Shown piece after piece: positions 13,155-26,900 of a stretch of 64,000 bases of DNA. The stretch comes from Promerops cafer (Eukaryota; Chordata; Aves; Passeriformes; Nectariniidae): positions 128,527 to 192,526 of the forward strand of contig VZSE01015313.1 in the NCBI GenBank assembly GCA_013398275.1. The letters run 5' to 3'. The translations under genes were made by a program, and so were the position numbers. Position 1 is the first letter of the stretch, and each line of letters starts with the position of its first letter. A model generated the notes under the pieces. It had not been told where the DNA came from. It saw only the letters and a list, made by a program, of their open reading frames with translations, and did not search any database.

Positions 13155-13822
13155 GGGAACTGACCAGCTTTGCAGAAAAGAACCTGGGATCCTGGTGGAC
13201 AGGAAGTTGAATGTGAGCTTGCAACGTGCCCTTGCTGCAAAGGTGGGTGCTGGTATCCTGGGGTGCACTGGGAGGAGCGAGGAGCGTTGCCAGCAGGTGA
13301 AGGGGAGGTGGTCCCTCCCTTCCACTCAGCACTGATAAAGCCACACCTGCCATACAGGCAGTTCTGGGTTCCTCAGTGCAAGAGAGACATGAAGAGGAGC
13401 CACTAAAGTGATTAAGGGGCTGGAGCATCTCTCCCATGAGGAATGACAGAGAACTGGGACTGTTCAGCCTGGAGAAGAGGAGGTGCAGTGGGGAATCTTA
13501 CCAGTGCCTGAAGGGAGGATGTACAGAAGACAAAGTCAGGCTCTTCTCAGTGGTGCCATGTGACAGGACCAGAGGCAGTGGGCATAAACTGAGACAGGGA
13601 ACTGAAAACCTCTGAGCATCAGGAAACTCATTTTTACTGTGAGTGACCTAGCAGAAAGAGAAGTTTCCCATTAAGGTTGTGGAGTCACCATCTGTGGAGA
13701 AGCCATCTGGACAACCTGCCCATCCTGTGCACTGTGATTTAGGTGGCCCTGCTTGAGCAGATGGGTTGGACCAGATGACCTGCAGAGGAGCCTTCCAATC
13801 TCCACCATTCTGTGACTCGTGA
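13155..13822 (+). mobile_element. CR1 LINE, 5'-truncated 3' end
   Basis: The sequence follows the 3' part of avian CR1 elements. It has a degraded segment encoding the end of the reverse-transcriptase ORF (the region of the 'AGCCTGGAGAAGAGGAGG' motif at about 13469-13486), then the 3' UTR-like stretch. It finishes with the CR1-type terminus TTCCAATCTCCACCATTCTGTGAC near 13794-13818. CR1 copies are usually 5'-truncated and lack poly(A), as here. Small indels break every frame. The left boundary is approximate; sequence from about 13000 to 13154 is GC-richer but I could not assign it. Confidence 0.85.
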
Positions 13823-16800
13823 ACTTTTTTACAGGCTGCTTTCTTTCTTCATTTTTTTGAAATGTTTTGCATTGCTTGTGTTGCATGCAGTAGATTTATA
13901 GTTTTGTCATATGTGATCACCTATAATATTCTAATTGTTTCTGTAAGAAGTAGTGATTTGCTTCATTTGTGATTCCATGTGGTACATTGCAAATAACTGA
14001 GGTCCAAGTACTATAAAGACTGTAAGACATACTGTTTCAAACCACTTGTTTATAAAAGCTTAGAAGAAATATAATTGTGAAGATTATCTAGAAATATCTG
14101 TAATAAAATGTTTACCTTTAGAAACTCATTCCTATCCCCTGCTCATCTGCCAAAGACACCCCTGGAAAAATCCTTCTGTTTTTTTGCCTCCCCAAATCCC
14201 AGCACTTGGTACTCCAGAGCAAGCAACACAGAGCTTATTGCTGAGGTTTGAGTTTTTTTCCTCTTGCAGGAATCTGTAGCTTTACCTCTTATCAAGTGTT
14301 TCCATGAGGAATTACAAAAAAGGGGTCTCTTGTGCTGTTTGTTTTTATTAACATGCATAATATGTGTATTTAAGCTTCTTTTCTGCCTGCTCTTCCATGA
14401 GGTTAGTTTCCAAAACAAGAGGCTCTGAGGGAATAACCTATACATGGAAATCACCTGTATTTATGAACCTTTAAAAGAAGCACATGCTTCCAACAGAAAT
14501 AAAGTGTCTTTTGCCTGGAATTATCCCTTCGTAGCAATGTGCAGTCATTTTGAGGCTCCAGATTGATTTATATGGAAAGAGGAAACATTTGCTGCCAAAA
14601 GCATCAGAGCAAAAATAAGCTTTGTCAAATAAAGGGAATTCTGCACAATGTCTTGAGTATTCCCTTTGTAAAAGATACTGGGAAAGCTGAAGTGAAAAGT
14701 GAAGAACTTTTTTCTGGTTAGTAGTGGTCTAGGCAGTAGGGTGGGAAGGGGGAGTATCCCATCACACCACTGCTGTGTGCACTTTTTTTACCTCGGTTTT
14801 CACATTTACTTCTTCCTTAGATATGTTTCTAACTTTATATGGGGTTGTGTGGAGCAAATGCAGGATAGTTGAAACCTCTCAATTCTTGAAGTGTGGCCTT
14901 TAGTGCTTCTTATGGTGAATTGCTCTGCTTATAGACTTGTTCCTGAAATGTTTCCAGTTCTGGAATTGGCATTTGCATTAAGAAATATCCCGTGGAAAAA
15001 AAAGCTGGGGAACCAGAGTCTAGCCAGAATTACTCATTACCGGCTGTCAACAGGACTCCTGGTTGTAACTTTGGCTTTAACACTTCGGGGTCTAATCCTT
15101 GATTTCTAGGAAAGGTGTGTGAGTTGATGATAGTAGGGCTGTATCCTTAATTTGAAAAGGCTGTGTTGTACCTGTAAGTTCTTTGCTTGTGCATAAAGCT
15201 GGTGTCAACATCAACGAAGCACAGCTGAACGACCTCTATTTTTGAAAGAGTGGCATAACTTTATTTCATTTTTCATGTGCTTAAGACTGGTGCATGATCA
15301 CGTATTGTACTATTTTCCTCCTTTCTTTTTTCCAGTTTACCCTTTAAGAGGTGAACTGCCTTATATTAGCATGCATTTTTGGCATTGCTGCCATTTCATA
15401 ATAGCAGGATGACGTGCATCTTGCAAACTGGTTCATGAAGCTCTGTCCTGAGCACCAAACTTCTCCAGTGGAGTAGTTCAAAAGATTGTGCTCATTATAC
15501 TAGAAAATGGTAGCCTTAGGGTTCTGCTTGATCAAGGTGGGGGATGCTTTAAAACTGGACTATAATTAAGAGTGCAGTAAAACAGATTTGTTATTAAGAG
15601 AAGGGAGTAAATTATGTTCAGTCTTGCTGCACAGTTTTGGAAAAGAAAAATATGCATTAACAAACAATATGTCTGTAATTAATTAATGGTCCCCTTGAGA
15701 GGGTTTTCTCCCAAACTAGTTAATTTGTGTGTAAAATACTAAAAAATTAATCTCAAAACTCATAATGAAAAATCAGCTATGGGTTAGTGAATTGTGTCAT
15801 TAAAGCAGATTTTTGTTTTTGCTGTTTGTTTGGTTTTGTTTTTTTTTTTTTTTCTCTTAATGGCCAAAGTTAACAACCGAGACAAATGGAAAACAAAGCG
15901 CCAATGCTGAGGTGCATTTTGACATTTCTAATTATTGTCCTGTGCCACTAAAAACATCATAAAGCTCTCCCTAGAATTAATGTGAGCTATAAACCTATTG
16001 CGTATTCTGGATTTGAAAATGAGTATTGATTACTGTTTTATTTTTTATTACTTAGTAAGATATGGGCAGGGCCTAAATATTAGAGTCCTGAAATTCATCA
16101 TTCCCTATGTTTTCTGTTATCCCTCTTTAATCTTCTGCTGTGTCTGTTATTTTTCTCCCTTTCCAGATAGACTGATAAACCTCTTGAATTTGATCACAAA
16201 AACACATTTCAAAAACTTACTGTTCTGGTAAGCTAGATGGGGTCAGTGTTTTAAGTACATGTTAATAAGCAGGTTACCATGCATTTCTCAGTTGGATTCA
16301 TATTATTAGTTACTGAAGTAGATTTTAGTATTTGGTTCCTAAATTCTTGGTAAAGCTTTTGCAAAGCATGAAGTGCTCTGTGCTTTTTGTGCTGAGAGCC
16401 TCACTGGCTTGCAGGGAAATACATGAACTTGTCAAAAATGTGTGTACTTGTAGAATCAAAGCCTTAATTTGTAAGATGATACTTAACAAGAAAAATGGGC
16501 ACAAGGTAGTAATTTTTCTTGAAAACAATGGTTATTGCTCAGGTAAATGTTAGCAGCCTTGACTGATTGCTGACAAGATGTGCAGAAGTGATTAACATGA
16601 CAATGTACAAATCATGTAATAAATTTTTTTGTCCCTTGCAGCCACAGCAGGTATATAAACTGGTCTTTCAAGTTTAGTTTAGTTCTTTTGGAAGAAAAAA
16701 AGTGTGTTACAAAAAACTTGGGAGAGAAAATAAAAATTCTTCCATACTTAAGTTTTCCTTATTAAGTCTCTATTTAATGCTGCTTTAGCCTGATACCTAT

Positions 16801-19654
16801 TTCTTTTATATTGTTAAAGTGAAGCTTTGATGCATGCATAAGTGTCTGCCCACCATGATTTTTCTCCCCCACTACTAAGTCCTTTTATGTTATGCTTTAA
16901 TATGAACAGATGAACTTTTCTTTAGGCTTCTTCTAAGAAAATGAGTTTTCTAACTTGTGCTGCATTTATCTTTGACTATGTATAACTTTAAAAAATTGGC
17001 TGGTTTTAAGGAAGTGTATGTTCCAGAAGTAGCAAAGGATATTAGAAATATTCATAATGACTTTCAATCTTTTAAGGTAATAAACACAAATCTGCTTGCA
17101 AGTATAAGGGGAAATTTGGTATTTATTCTAAGGCTATACAAAGCAGTTGTATCCAAACATGAATGCAAGTAGAGAATAAATTAATTTCTGTTTCTAACAA
17201 AACATATTCAAACTATGGATATCCATGTTAGGCAGGTTGGGTCTTTACTTGCTCATTGAATCCTGTCTTTATTTGTTATACCTATTGCGTATAAACTTTA
17301 CCATCTTTACTTGATATAAATGATTTTCCTCATGCTAACCAGAGGGATTTGGGAGAGGAAGCTAGCAGCTATGTTGCTAGTGTGCTCTCAGCTTTTCTAT
17401 ATGATAGACATGCTGCCCTGCTCCTTCTCTGATTTTTTTGATGCTTTGAAGGACTTGGGGAGGTGATAGCAGAGGGAGTCAAGGATGTTTCTTCCTTTGC
17501 ATGCCTTTACATAAGGTGTCACTTTTTTCTTTGCTCTCTTTGGTAATCTGTCAAGGTGCCCTCTGGAGTTCTTCTTGGAAAGGCTTTGCTGGAACTGGAC
17601 AACCCAAGCAGGGCAGTTATGGGACAACTGCATTGTAAGGAGAAAGCAAATAGAGTAGGATTGTTAAGCCTGGAAAAGACCACCAAGGACAATTATGACA
17701 GATACGCAAAACTATGCATGATGTGGACAAGCTGAGTAAAAAAAGAATTAAGCAGACAGAGGGAAGTTTTCTGTGGAGAGCCCCACTGAACTGACCTCAA
17801 TGCCTCATGTTGCTGTATCTGCCTTCCTGAAGTAAAGGTGCTTCAGGGCTGGTAAAAGCCTTGGCAGGGCTTGGGGTTGGGGTGAGTTTTTCCCCAGGAT
17901 GTGGGACAGTGAAGCATGTCTGGGGGCAACAGAGCACATGTTGGAGGAGGGGACAAATAGAAAACATCTGGAGGTGACTCTCACTGGAAGAGTATGTGCA
18001 CTCCCTCAACAAAACCACAGAGCTTATCTACTGAGAGACAGAGAAAGCATACTGGCTGAGTGGATTCATCCAATACTGGCGTTTTTATGTTTGGAGCTAG
18101 GGGCACATAAAAATCACAGTCACATGGTAATGTTTCTTAGGGGTAATTTTGTTAAACAATGCTACTTTTCCTGGCAAAACTCCAAGTGTAGTCTTGGCTT
18201 TGTATTGATTCATCTTTTAGAGTTTCTGATTTATCTTACTCAAATGCCTGGCATAAATAAAGAGAAGAAAAGAATTCCTTTTGCAGAAATGAGCTGTCTC
18301 TTAGAAAAGAGCTGGAGCTGCTGACAAATCCATTGTAGAATAGCCTGGAGAGAGTAAAGAGAAGAACAGTGAAGGAAAACTGGACTATAGTGAAGGATCT
18401 GGGTGTTTTCTAGGGAGGGGAGGATGTCTTATTACTTACACAGTATTCAAAATGTGACTTCATACTCAGGCAACACATTCTCTAGAGATTTTACAAACTT
18501 CACAAAAATGCTGATGAAAAGCAAGTTTTATTATGAAGTTATCTTCTTTCTGCTTTCTTGAATGCTTAAATATTTTAAAATAGCTTACAATTAAACTGTT
18601 TTCTATTTAGTTTCTATTTGCATTCCTAGTCAGAATAGTTTCACCTTACAACTTGGATTTCCTGTGCAGTATTTCCAAATGGGGCCACAGGGACTTGTTG
18701 CTTTAATTTGTTTGTATTCTCTTTCCTAAAAGTTTGGATATCTCTATGGGCATTTTTCTTGTGTACATGTGCATGTGCTCTTTCATTTAACATCAGGAAA
18801 GAGTTGCAAGTAAAGGCTCCTTTACTGTAGAAGTGTAGTATGACTTACTTTTTGAGGTGGGAAATAAACATTTTCTCTATTCTTCAAAGTACTGAGATTT
18901 CAGATCCCTTTTTTGTCTGTAACAGGGTGAAAGGCCATCTCTCATCTTCTTAAAGAGGATCCAGCCCACTCTAGACAAGCTGACAGTGTTTCAGCATGTG
19001 TATCACACAGCCCAGCTGCGTTTTGTGATCACCAGATAATATTCTCTTTTACAGAGATGAGTCGACAGCTAGGTCCAATTTTGGTTCTGAAGAACCCTTT
19101 CTTAATGGCATCTTTCCAGAAACCATTATGCCTCTGCAAAAAAGTGGAAAATTTTTGAACAGCCTAATTTTCTGTATTTTTCTATTTCTTGACTTGATAC
19201 ATGATAATGCTTTATATTTAATAAAGATTATGTGTAACTTTTGACATAGTTTTTAAAGTTGTGCTTATCATCATCTGTATTTAAAAATCTTTTGTGTACA
19301 AGAGTTCAGTTATCTTGTAGCTCTCATAGTAATATACCACAGCCTATTGTGTGTGCCAGCTTCATTTTTCTGCTTTGTATGTCTATTTTTGTGGAATCAG
19401 TTTCATTTCCTCTTTTGTTATGCTGGTGCTTATGCTTCAGAGTATTCCTTGTGTCAAATTAGCTTTTTTTTTTCAAATGAGAGCTTTTTATTTTCACTCT
19501 GTAGAGTTTTTGCAGTGGTGGTGCAGTTTGTGCTTCCGTTGTTTGGGGTCTGACAGCCCTGCCATTAAACTTCAACATTTCCACGAGTTCATAAGCATGC
19601 AACAGAACATCTCTGTGTAGAAAAGTGGCATACAAAAAGTTCATCTGAAAGAAA
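13823..19654. other. Unique non-coding region
   Basis: About 5.8 kb of AT-rich sequence without a recognisable exon. The longest frames (141 codons at 17899-18324 plus; 103 codons at 14143-14454 minus) show no family resemblance. A T/G-rich tract lies at 15810-15855, and the neighbourhood 15640-15990 looks conserved by eye. Confidence 0.45.
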
Positions 19655-19705
19655 ATACTTAAGTTGGAAGAAACCTCTGTAGGTTGTTTAGTCTAGTCTC
19701 CCATT
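19655..19705 (-). mobile_element. Possible CR1 3'-end scrap
   Basis: About 50 bases resemble the reverse complement of the CR1 3' end (GTTGGAAGAAACCTCTGTAG followed by a GTTTAGTCTAGTCTCCC segment). The fragment is short and diverged, so it is a tentative call. Confidence 0.4.
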
Positions 19706-20388
19706 TGAGTATTTTAGAAAATAATTTTATAGAATATACCTAGAGAACAAAGGAGGCTGGAGGGGTTGTTGTTCTGCTCTGAATTTAAAGAAATACAGAA
19801 GCCCAAAATACTAGCTAATATTCTCTCCTTTATAAGGACTTTTTTTTTCCTTCCAAAAATAAAGGTAAAATAAAATAAGAATAGGATGTACACTTCTGTT
19901 GGCATGCAGCCTCTTTCCACAGAAAAGTTATAACTTACAGTTGTAGCCCATATTTGCCAACACTGGAACAGAAACTGTAGTTACAATATTATTGGGAAGA
20001 AATAATAGAGTTGCTCTATTTTGTCCCTGGTTGTTTAATTACTAAAATCTATTTAAAGTACCTGCAGCACTTCCTAAAGGTACCTGCACAACAGCTTCCA
20101 TTCACACAGATGTTTCTTGGTAATCCAGGGTTCTGAACCCTACAAGATGGGGATTCTGAAAGTACTTTAAAATACAGAATCTCTTATTATTCTTAAGTAT
20201 GCCCACATGATCTTGCAGTCATATTAAATACTTTGTTTTCATATATAGAGTTTGAGAATATGATAATTCTGCTATTTAATTTCAGCAAGTAATGAGCTTT
20301 TAAGTCTGTAACAGACATATACTTTAAGCAGCATGATAACTTCACATTTCACCAGTATTTACATTAGATCTTTTTAGTCAAGACCTTA

Positions 20389-20915
20389 TGCGGTGGGTTT
20401 AACCAGACAGCAACTAGGCACCTACCAACCCCTCCCTCCCACGCTCCCTCTCCTGGTCTTTGCAGTGGAATAAGAATTGGAAGAGAAAAAGCAAGAAAAC
20501 CTTGTGAGTTGAGATAAAGACTGTTTAATAAGTGAAGAAAACCCACAAGTGATGTAAAGGTAGCCACTCACCACCTTCCACAGGTAGAGTGATCCCAACC
20601 AGTCTCTGAGCAGCAGCTGCCTTGGAAAGTTCAAACCCCCAGTTTTTATGGCTGATCATCATGTTATGTGTCCCAGAATATCCCTTTGGTCACTTGGGGT
20701 CAGCTGTCCTAGCTGTGTCCTTGCCCACCTGAAGTTCTTGCCCACCCTCAGCCTACATCACGGGGGGAGTGTGAGAGGCAGAGAAGGTCTTGAGCCTGTG
20801 CAAGCAGCAGCAGCAGCAGCATTGCTGTGTTACCTGTACTGCTTTGGTCATAAATACAAGCAGCAACAGATGGGCTGCTATGAAGAAAATTAACTCCAGG
20901 CGGCCAGGGGCAGCA
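20389..20915 (-). mobile_element. Solo LTR of an avian endogenous retrovirus
   Basis: On the minus strand the block starts TGCTG near 20915 and ends CA at 20389, as LTRs do. It shares a layout with a common bird LTR family: a first part ending in GAGTTAATTTTCTTC, a U3-like middle with a segment corresponding to CCAAAGGGATATTC, and an ATTAAA-type polyadenylation region that reads TTAAACAGTCTTTATCTCAA on the minus strand near 20510-20530. It is related to the LTR at 28422-28976 in the same orientation. It contains a short (AGC)6 run at 20803-20820. No internal retroviral sequence or clear target-site duplication is visible, so it is probably a solo LTR. The exact family name is not assigned. 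Confidence 0.75.
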
Positions 20916-23900
20916 CGTGTTACCTTGTTGTTCACTTTAGGTTGTTACAAACAGCAGTACTTAAATGCTTTGGAAGGGCATTAACCTTGACTTTGCAGGA
21001 CTCTGGAGGCTGGAGCTCCATGTTTCCAGGACGGCTGGGTTTTATGAAAGAAATGTTTTCTGCTCTTACTGTTAAGTGAATAATGGTAGCAAATGGCATT
21101 AAACTGTCTGGTGGCACCTGAAAACCTCTGATCATAACTGCTGTTTCTTAATACATTTTATATTAAACTTAAAAGGAAAGGAGTACACGGATGTCATGAC
21201 AGATGTGTGTATGAATTTTTATATCCTGATCACACCTCTAGATTGTGTTTCATAATGTGACTTGGAAGTTTGCTGGATCTTATCTTTGTTTATCTGGTTT
21301 TGTTAGCATGAGTGGTATGTGGTATTTTACTCTACATCTTTGTGGGATTTCCTTGCTGGGAGAGGGCAGTCTGGAGGAAAGGTCTCAGGACACTGAAACT
21401 GTCAGGCAGAGCATCCTAGTTTCCTTTCATTTGTCTAGCAAAGACACATTGTCCAGAACCTCTGTAGTTGTTTACAGATCAAAAAAGAAACAGTTGATCC
21501 ATTCATGCCTTCTGGCATAAAGGCATCTCATGTCTTTCTCTCATATCTGCCTGTTTTCCCAGCAGATTCTAATGTGCTGAATAACTTTCATTCAACAGTG
21601 ACTGGCTAAAGAACACGCACACAGCCATTGGTATGGAGAATGCCATAAAGGGGAAACGAGAGCATCTTGTTTAGAAACATCTGTCAGAGATGGAAAGGAA
21701 AGGAAAAGAAAGGAAGACAGACAGAAAGAAAAAGACAATTGGAAGTGGGTACACTCCCTCTTTTATCAGTGGCAATGCTGGAGAGAGAATGGGGAAGGCC
21801 ACAGATGGCTTCAGATACCAGTTGAAGAATCAGGATCTACCAGGTGGGTTAGAGGGGTCAATTAGGTGATCATACTGGCAAACAAACTTGGAGAGTCATT
21901 TGGAAAGACAGACTCCTCTTCAGAAAACTAATTGAAATACAAGAAGATGATTCAAACAGAACCTAGATCTGATGTAGTCTACTGAAATATCATCTGTTTC
22001 TTGAAAATAAGGCTTTCAGATGAAGTGAATCAGAACTTTATCATCCCCAAGGTAAAAAGTGGGAAAAGCAGAGAAAGTTAGGAAAGGTTCTGTAAGTGTA
22101 AGTATAAAAAATTATTTTGGAACGTGATTAAGTACTTCAAAAATGTCATTTGATCTAGGAATTGGGTTTTTAACATGAAGCTCTGAATGTGGCGTAGCAA
22201 TATCAGCACTCCATCTGCTGTGGTGATTTACTCCTTCAATTTTTTTAATGTTGTGGGCGATCTCATTTGGGAGCTGCAGTTGACAAGAGCAAATTTCTGT
22301 TCAGTGCACTAGGAAGAAGAGCAGAAATTTCTTTGTAAGGCAACTCATTTCACATGCATTTCAACATTTACTATTCAAATAATATTGAAGTAAAAAATAG
22401 CTCCCATTAATTAATGAGAAAGAAATGTTGACTGTATTTGAAGAACCTCTGCCCAGAAGGGAATTTAAACAAATTTCAAAACATGCATGAATAATGAGAA
22501 ATCTATGTGTTAAAGTTAGCCATTGTGGCAGGGTTGTTTCTGCAGGTTTGTTGGCATCTTTGTTCAGTAGTGTTTAGATGGTACAGGTGTGAGAAGGTGT
22601 CTGAATGAATTAATGTTGTGGTGCATAAGGATACTGAGGGGAAAAAAGATGTCTTGCCCGTCAGAAATTAAATCTGAACCCATGTGGAATTTTCTAATAG
22701 GGCAGGAAAATCTCATCTCTTTCAAGATCAAAACAAAAGTTGAAAGGGGCACATGTGTTGTGGCTTCCAGGCAGTTTCAGTGTCCAGTATCAGAGAAAAA
22801 GGTCTTCATAGTCAAATACCTGTAAAAGTTCATTAGTTTTCAAAATGTGATATGAGGAAGTAGCTTAATAACTTATTGTGGGTAAATTAGTATATGAACA
22901 TATACTATAAATGATATCAGCAGTTTGATCATCAATGCTGTCTGTGCTTTCTTAGCAGGTAATTTTGTCAATATAAATTGAAATTGCTTTCATTATATTT
23001 TGGGGCATGAGATTCAAGCAAAAGAGAGTAAGAATATGCCACTTTACCAGCGTAATTTCCTACTAGTTGTGGTCCTGAGAGATTGTCTCAGGTAGATCTG
23101 ATGAGGGGAGATAGTTAATTTGGCTTTCTGAAGTCTTTTTAGCTTAGAGTGCTTCATGCAGAGGGATATAATTTTCTGTTTGACTTTCTTCAATAGCATT
23201 TGTATTTGTATGTCAAAAGCAAGTAGTGGAAAGGAACTAAATAGTTATAAAATAGAGCTTTTGAAAGTGATACTTAAAATGTTTTCTGAAAAATTTTGTC
23301 TTGCTCTTGCTCCTTCTTCCCCTTTAAGCACAAATATATTATTTTTTTTTTTTAACTGGGAAGGCAGATTGGAGCACTTTTCTATCACTGGGAAGTACTC
23401 AGAATATAGTGGTTACATATTTTTGAGGGCAGGAGGTTTGAGACAGGGTCTTGCTGAGAGGAAGTGGGAAGTCCCAAGATGTTTCTTTTTCTTTCTTTCC
23501 TGGCTCTTCTGGGGAATGTCGGCCATCTGAAGTGAACTCAGCATGCTCAGAAAGTAAAACTTTTGCCAAAGTAGTTCTGCAGACTGAACAAATAAACTCC
23601 CTGTGGCAGAAGGATGCCAGAGAAAATCTAAGATATTTACTGTCACTTCACTTTTGTAGCATCACCGAGACCCCTCTAACAAGAAGAAATGCTTTATTTT
23701 TTGATCTAAAGACTCTGTTTTGCATTGCTAAGGAATAAAGTGTGGGTAAGAGAATGAGCAAGACACTGTTATTTATTTCACCCATCAGTGAGCAATACTT
23801 TGAGGCAATAAGCAGATTCTCCTATAGCTGTGCTCAGCATGTTGGAAAACAAATAGGACAAAGCCTCCTTTCCAGCACAGAAGGCAGAAAGCAGAGTAAG

Positions 23901-26900
23901 AGGAATATAAAGAAAGTGTCTAGCCTGGCAGTGTTACCAGAGTAAGAGAATCAGGACAGGGAAATGATGGAGAACACAGGGAACAGCTTGGAAACTGAGT
24001 TATTAGTTGGGAATGTGTAGAGAGGCTTTTAATAGCATGTCACTTTGGGTTTTTCCTTTCTGAATCATGTCATACCATTCATGGACAAGTCTGTGAGGAA
24101 AAATATCCTCCAACCTTTGTGGTTTACATGTGAATGGAGGCAGCTGGTGGGAGTCATGCCAGAGGTTGCTGTTCTGCTGTCCAAAGCAATTGCCTCTGAA
24201 TTGCTTGCAAGGATTGAGCAAAATGGAGCTGGTATTGCTTTATGAAAAGTTTCTTTGAAAAAGGTGTTCTTGTGATTGTGGTGCTGTGTGTCTTTCAAGC
24301 ACATAATGTATCAAATCAGTGCTTTGTTTAAAGACTAAAGAGATAGTGATACTATGTTATTAAGTGAAGTAAAATCAAAACGTCTCTCTTTCAAAAAAAA
24401 AGCAGTATTTGATGGCTGTCCAAGTCTGTGCTGTGGGTTGTAGATTGTGGGGTTGTATACAGTGTTGCCCCATCTAGATCAAGCTAATCAAATGATCTGC
24501 TTCTCATTCCTATTTGGAGGGTAACGTATTTGAGTAGCATTGGGATACACACTGTGTTTTGGCCACGCCATTTATTGTCTCCACCAGTGATTGCTATGAA
24601 AAGTAGTTTATGTTGATGGTGGATTTTCCATCCCATGCCCCCTGAGCTGTCTTCAATTGATGAACTAATTAATTGGTGGAGAAAAATGGTGCTGAGACCC
24701 TTGCTGCGTAGCACCATGAGCATCCTTAGATGGGGAGGTGAATTGGGTACGTAATCCTAAACAAACTGCTCATCGCTGGATCTCTGTCAACCCACAGCAG
24801 CTGCTGGTTTTGAACTTGGGGACATTTAGGCTTGATTGATTAACTACTAAAATGATGTTAGCAGTAGGATTTGGATATATATTCAGCACCTGATAGGAAC
24901 ACACTGTAAATGTACACAGCTGCAAACTGGTGTCTGCTCGAAGCAGCGCTGAGATGAACGGCACGGACTCCAGATGAGGTTAGGTGGAGCGTCCTTTTTC
25001 CCAGGACTGCACAGATCAGTCACATTCAGCATTTGGTAAACTTGTGGTTGGAGCTGCAATATATAAAATCCTTTAAGATACCTGGTTGTCAGGGTGGAAA
25101 TGTGGAGGGTTCAGTCTGTGCATGTGCATACCTTTGCATCCTTGGTTTCTGTGCATCTGTGCAGTGTTGGCTGGGGACAGAGGTTCAGAAGCATTTGATG
25201 AACAGTAAGTCCAGATAATTCTTTGTTCTTGTATTTCATTGCCACCCTATTCATACAGTGGTAGAAGGTACTTTCTCCCATTGAGAAGCCTGTGATGGCA
25301 GCCAGCTGAATAAATTATTTCTTTGGCTGGAGAGGTAGAGGCTTTTGGATAGAAGTCCTGCCTTCAAACCTGGGCAGCAAATATTCCATACATGCCAAGT
25401 GCATGTTGTTTGTGCTTTCCCTCTCAGATGTGGTAATTTAAAATGTAATCATGTGAAGGATTGTATTTATTTTACTCATGTGTTACTAATCTGTGCAATT
25501 TAACAGCAAGCAGAGACATAAACTTCATTAAGATCCAGATGATTAAAAAAAAAAATTGGCTGAGGTCCCTCCTCTCATTCTAATATTGAAAGCAAAAAGT
25601 GGCACTGGGATGCACAAAACTGTGATTACAAAAGCTGTTATTTTTTGCTGATTACTGCATTATAACCTGGGGTGATGGTGCAGTGGTGTTAGAAATGGTT
25701 TTCCACGTCTGCAGTCTCTGTGCTTGTCTACTGTGTATTCAGTTAGATTTGTTTGGTTTGTTTGCACTGGCACTTAGGACACAAGTCAGTCCTTTGGATG
25801 ACCAAGTGTCTTTTGCCTGCTGCTGGGAGCAGAGTGGTGAGTGCCTCTTCTGCAGCTGGGGCAGGAAGTGAAAGAAGCCAGTTGAGCTTTTTAGGTCTTC
25901 ATAAAAATGAGGGAAAATTTTTTTTTTATGTACAACTCAGAGTTTCTTTTTAGTGCCAGCTCTCATCTATTCAGAGAATTCATCAAAACTATGGTATTGG
26001 ATTTGGCAGTATTTATTTGAATTTTTGATTATTTTATACTTATGAAAATACTTCTGATGTAGGGTTAGTTTGAAGGAATTGGTAAAATTTCCTTACAGCT
26101 CTTCTTATGGGATGATTGGGGAGGAGGAGTCAAAGAAACTAACATTACCTGCCTGTTTCAATACTTAGGTATTTTTACTCTGACTCTTAAATTCTGTATA
26201 TTTTTTGACAAAATGGTTTGATTACCTCAGAGCATCTCTGCACAGCAGCAGCTCCGTGTACAATATTTGCTATTGCAGAGTCAATCCTATAATGGTGGGG
26301 AAGTTCAAAGTGCACTTACAACTGGTGTGTAAACCTGTCATATGTATCTTTTGACTATTTACATGGGACATCTAGATGAGAGTAAATGAATTAACATATA
26401 TACCTACACATAGCAAAGCTTATTATGGTATAGACATACAGTACCTGTAAATACATAGGCTACCACCACTGGCTGGCACAGAAGACTTTTTAAAAAACAT
26501 GCTAGCAGACATTAGTGTAGATATCAGGTTCTCCTGGTTTAAGTCCCAGTTATAGAAATGTGTAGCTACCTGTGTTCTGTGCAAGGGAATGCTTTAATTT
26601 TGGGGAGCAGGCTGCACTGCTTCTAACATGCAAATGTGTGAATCTCTTTTGAAAAAAGTTACTCTTTTTCTTATATTTAATAAGCAGTGCCTGATACATT
26701 AAAAAGCATTGCATTTTAGGTTTTTTAAATAAAATTCTATTTTTGTTTTTAAATTTGGGTAGAAGGTATGTGAGAATGCAGTTAAAAGGTAGTGGAAGTC
26801 AGTATGAAAATTAGGACATTTTAATTTGCTTTATGTTTGTAAGTACAGGAAACTACCTCATCATTGGTAAAAAAAAAACAACCAAAGGGGTGGAGAGGCC

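Noticed and set aside
17655..17705. Resemblance to a CR1 3' end (AAGCCTGGAAAAGACCACCA)
   Set aside because: The match is only about 25 bases, without the terminal octamer repeats or neighbouring CR1 sequence.
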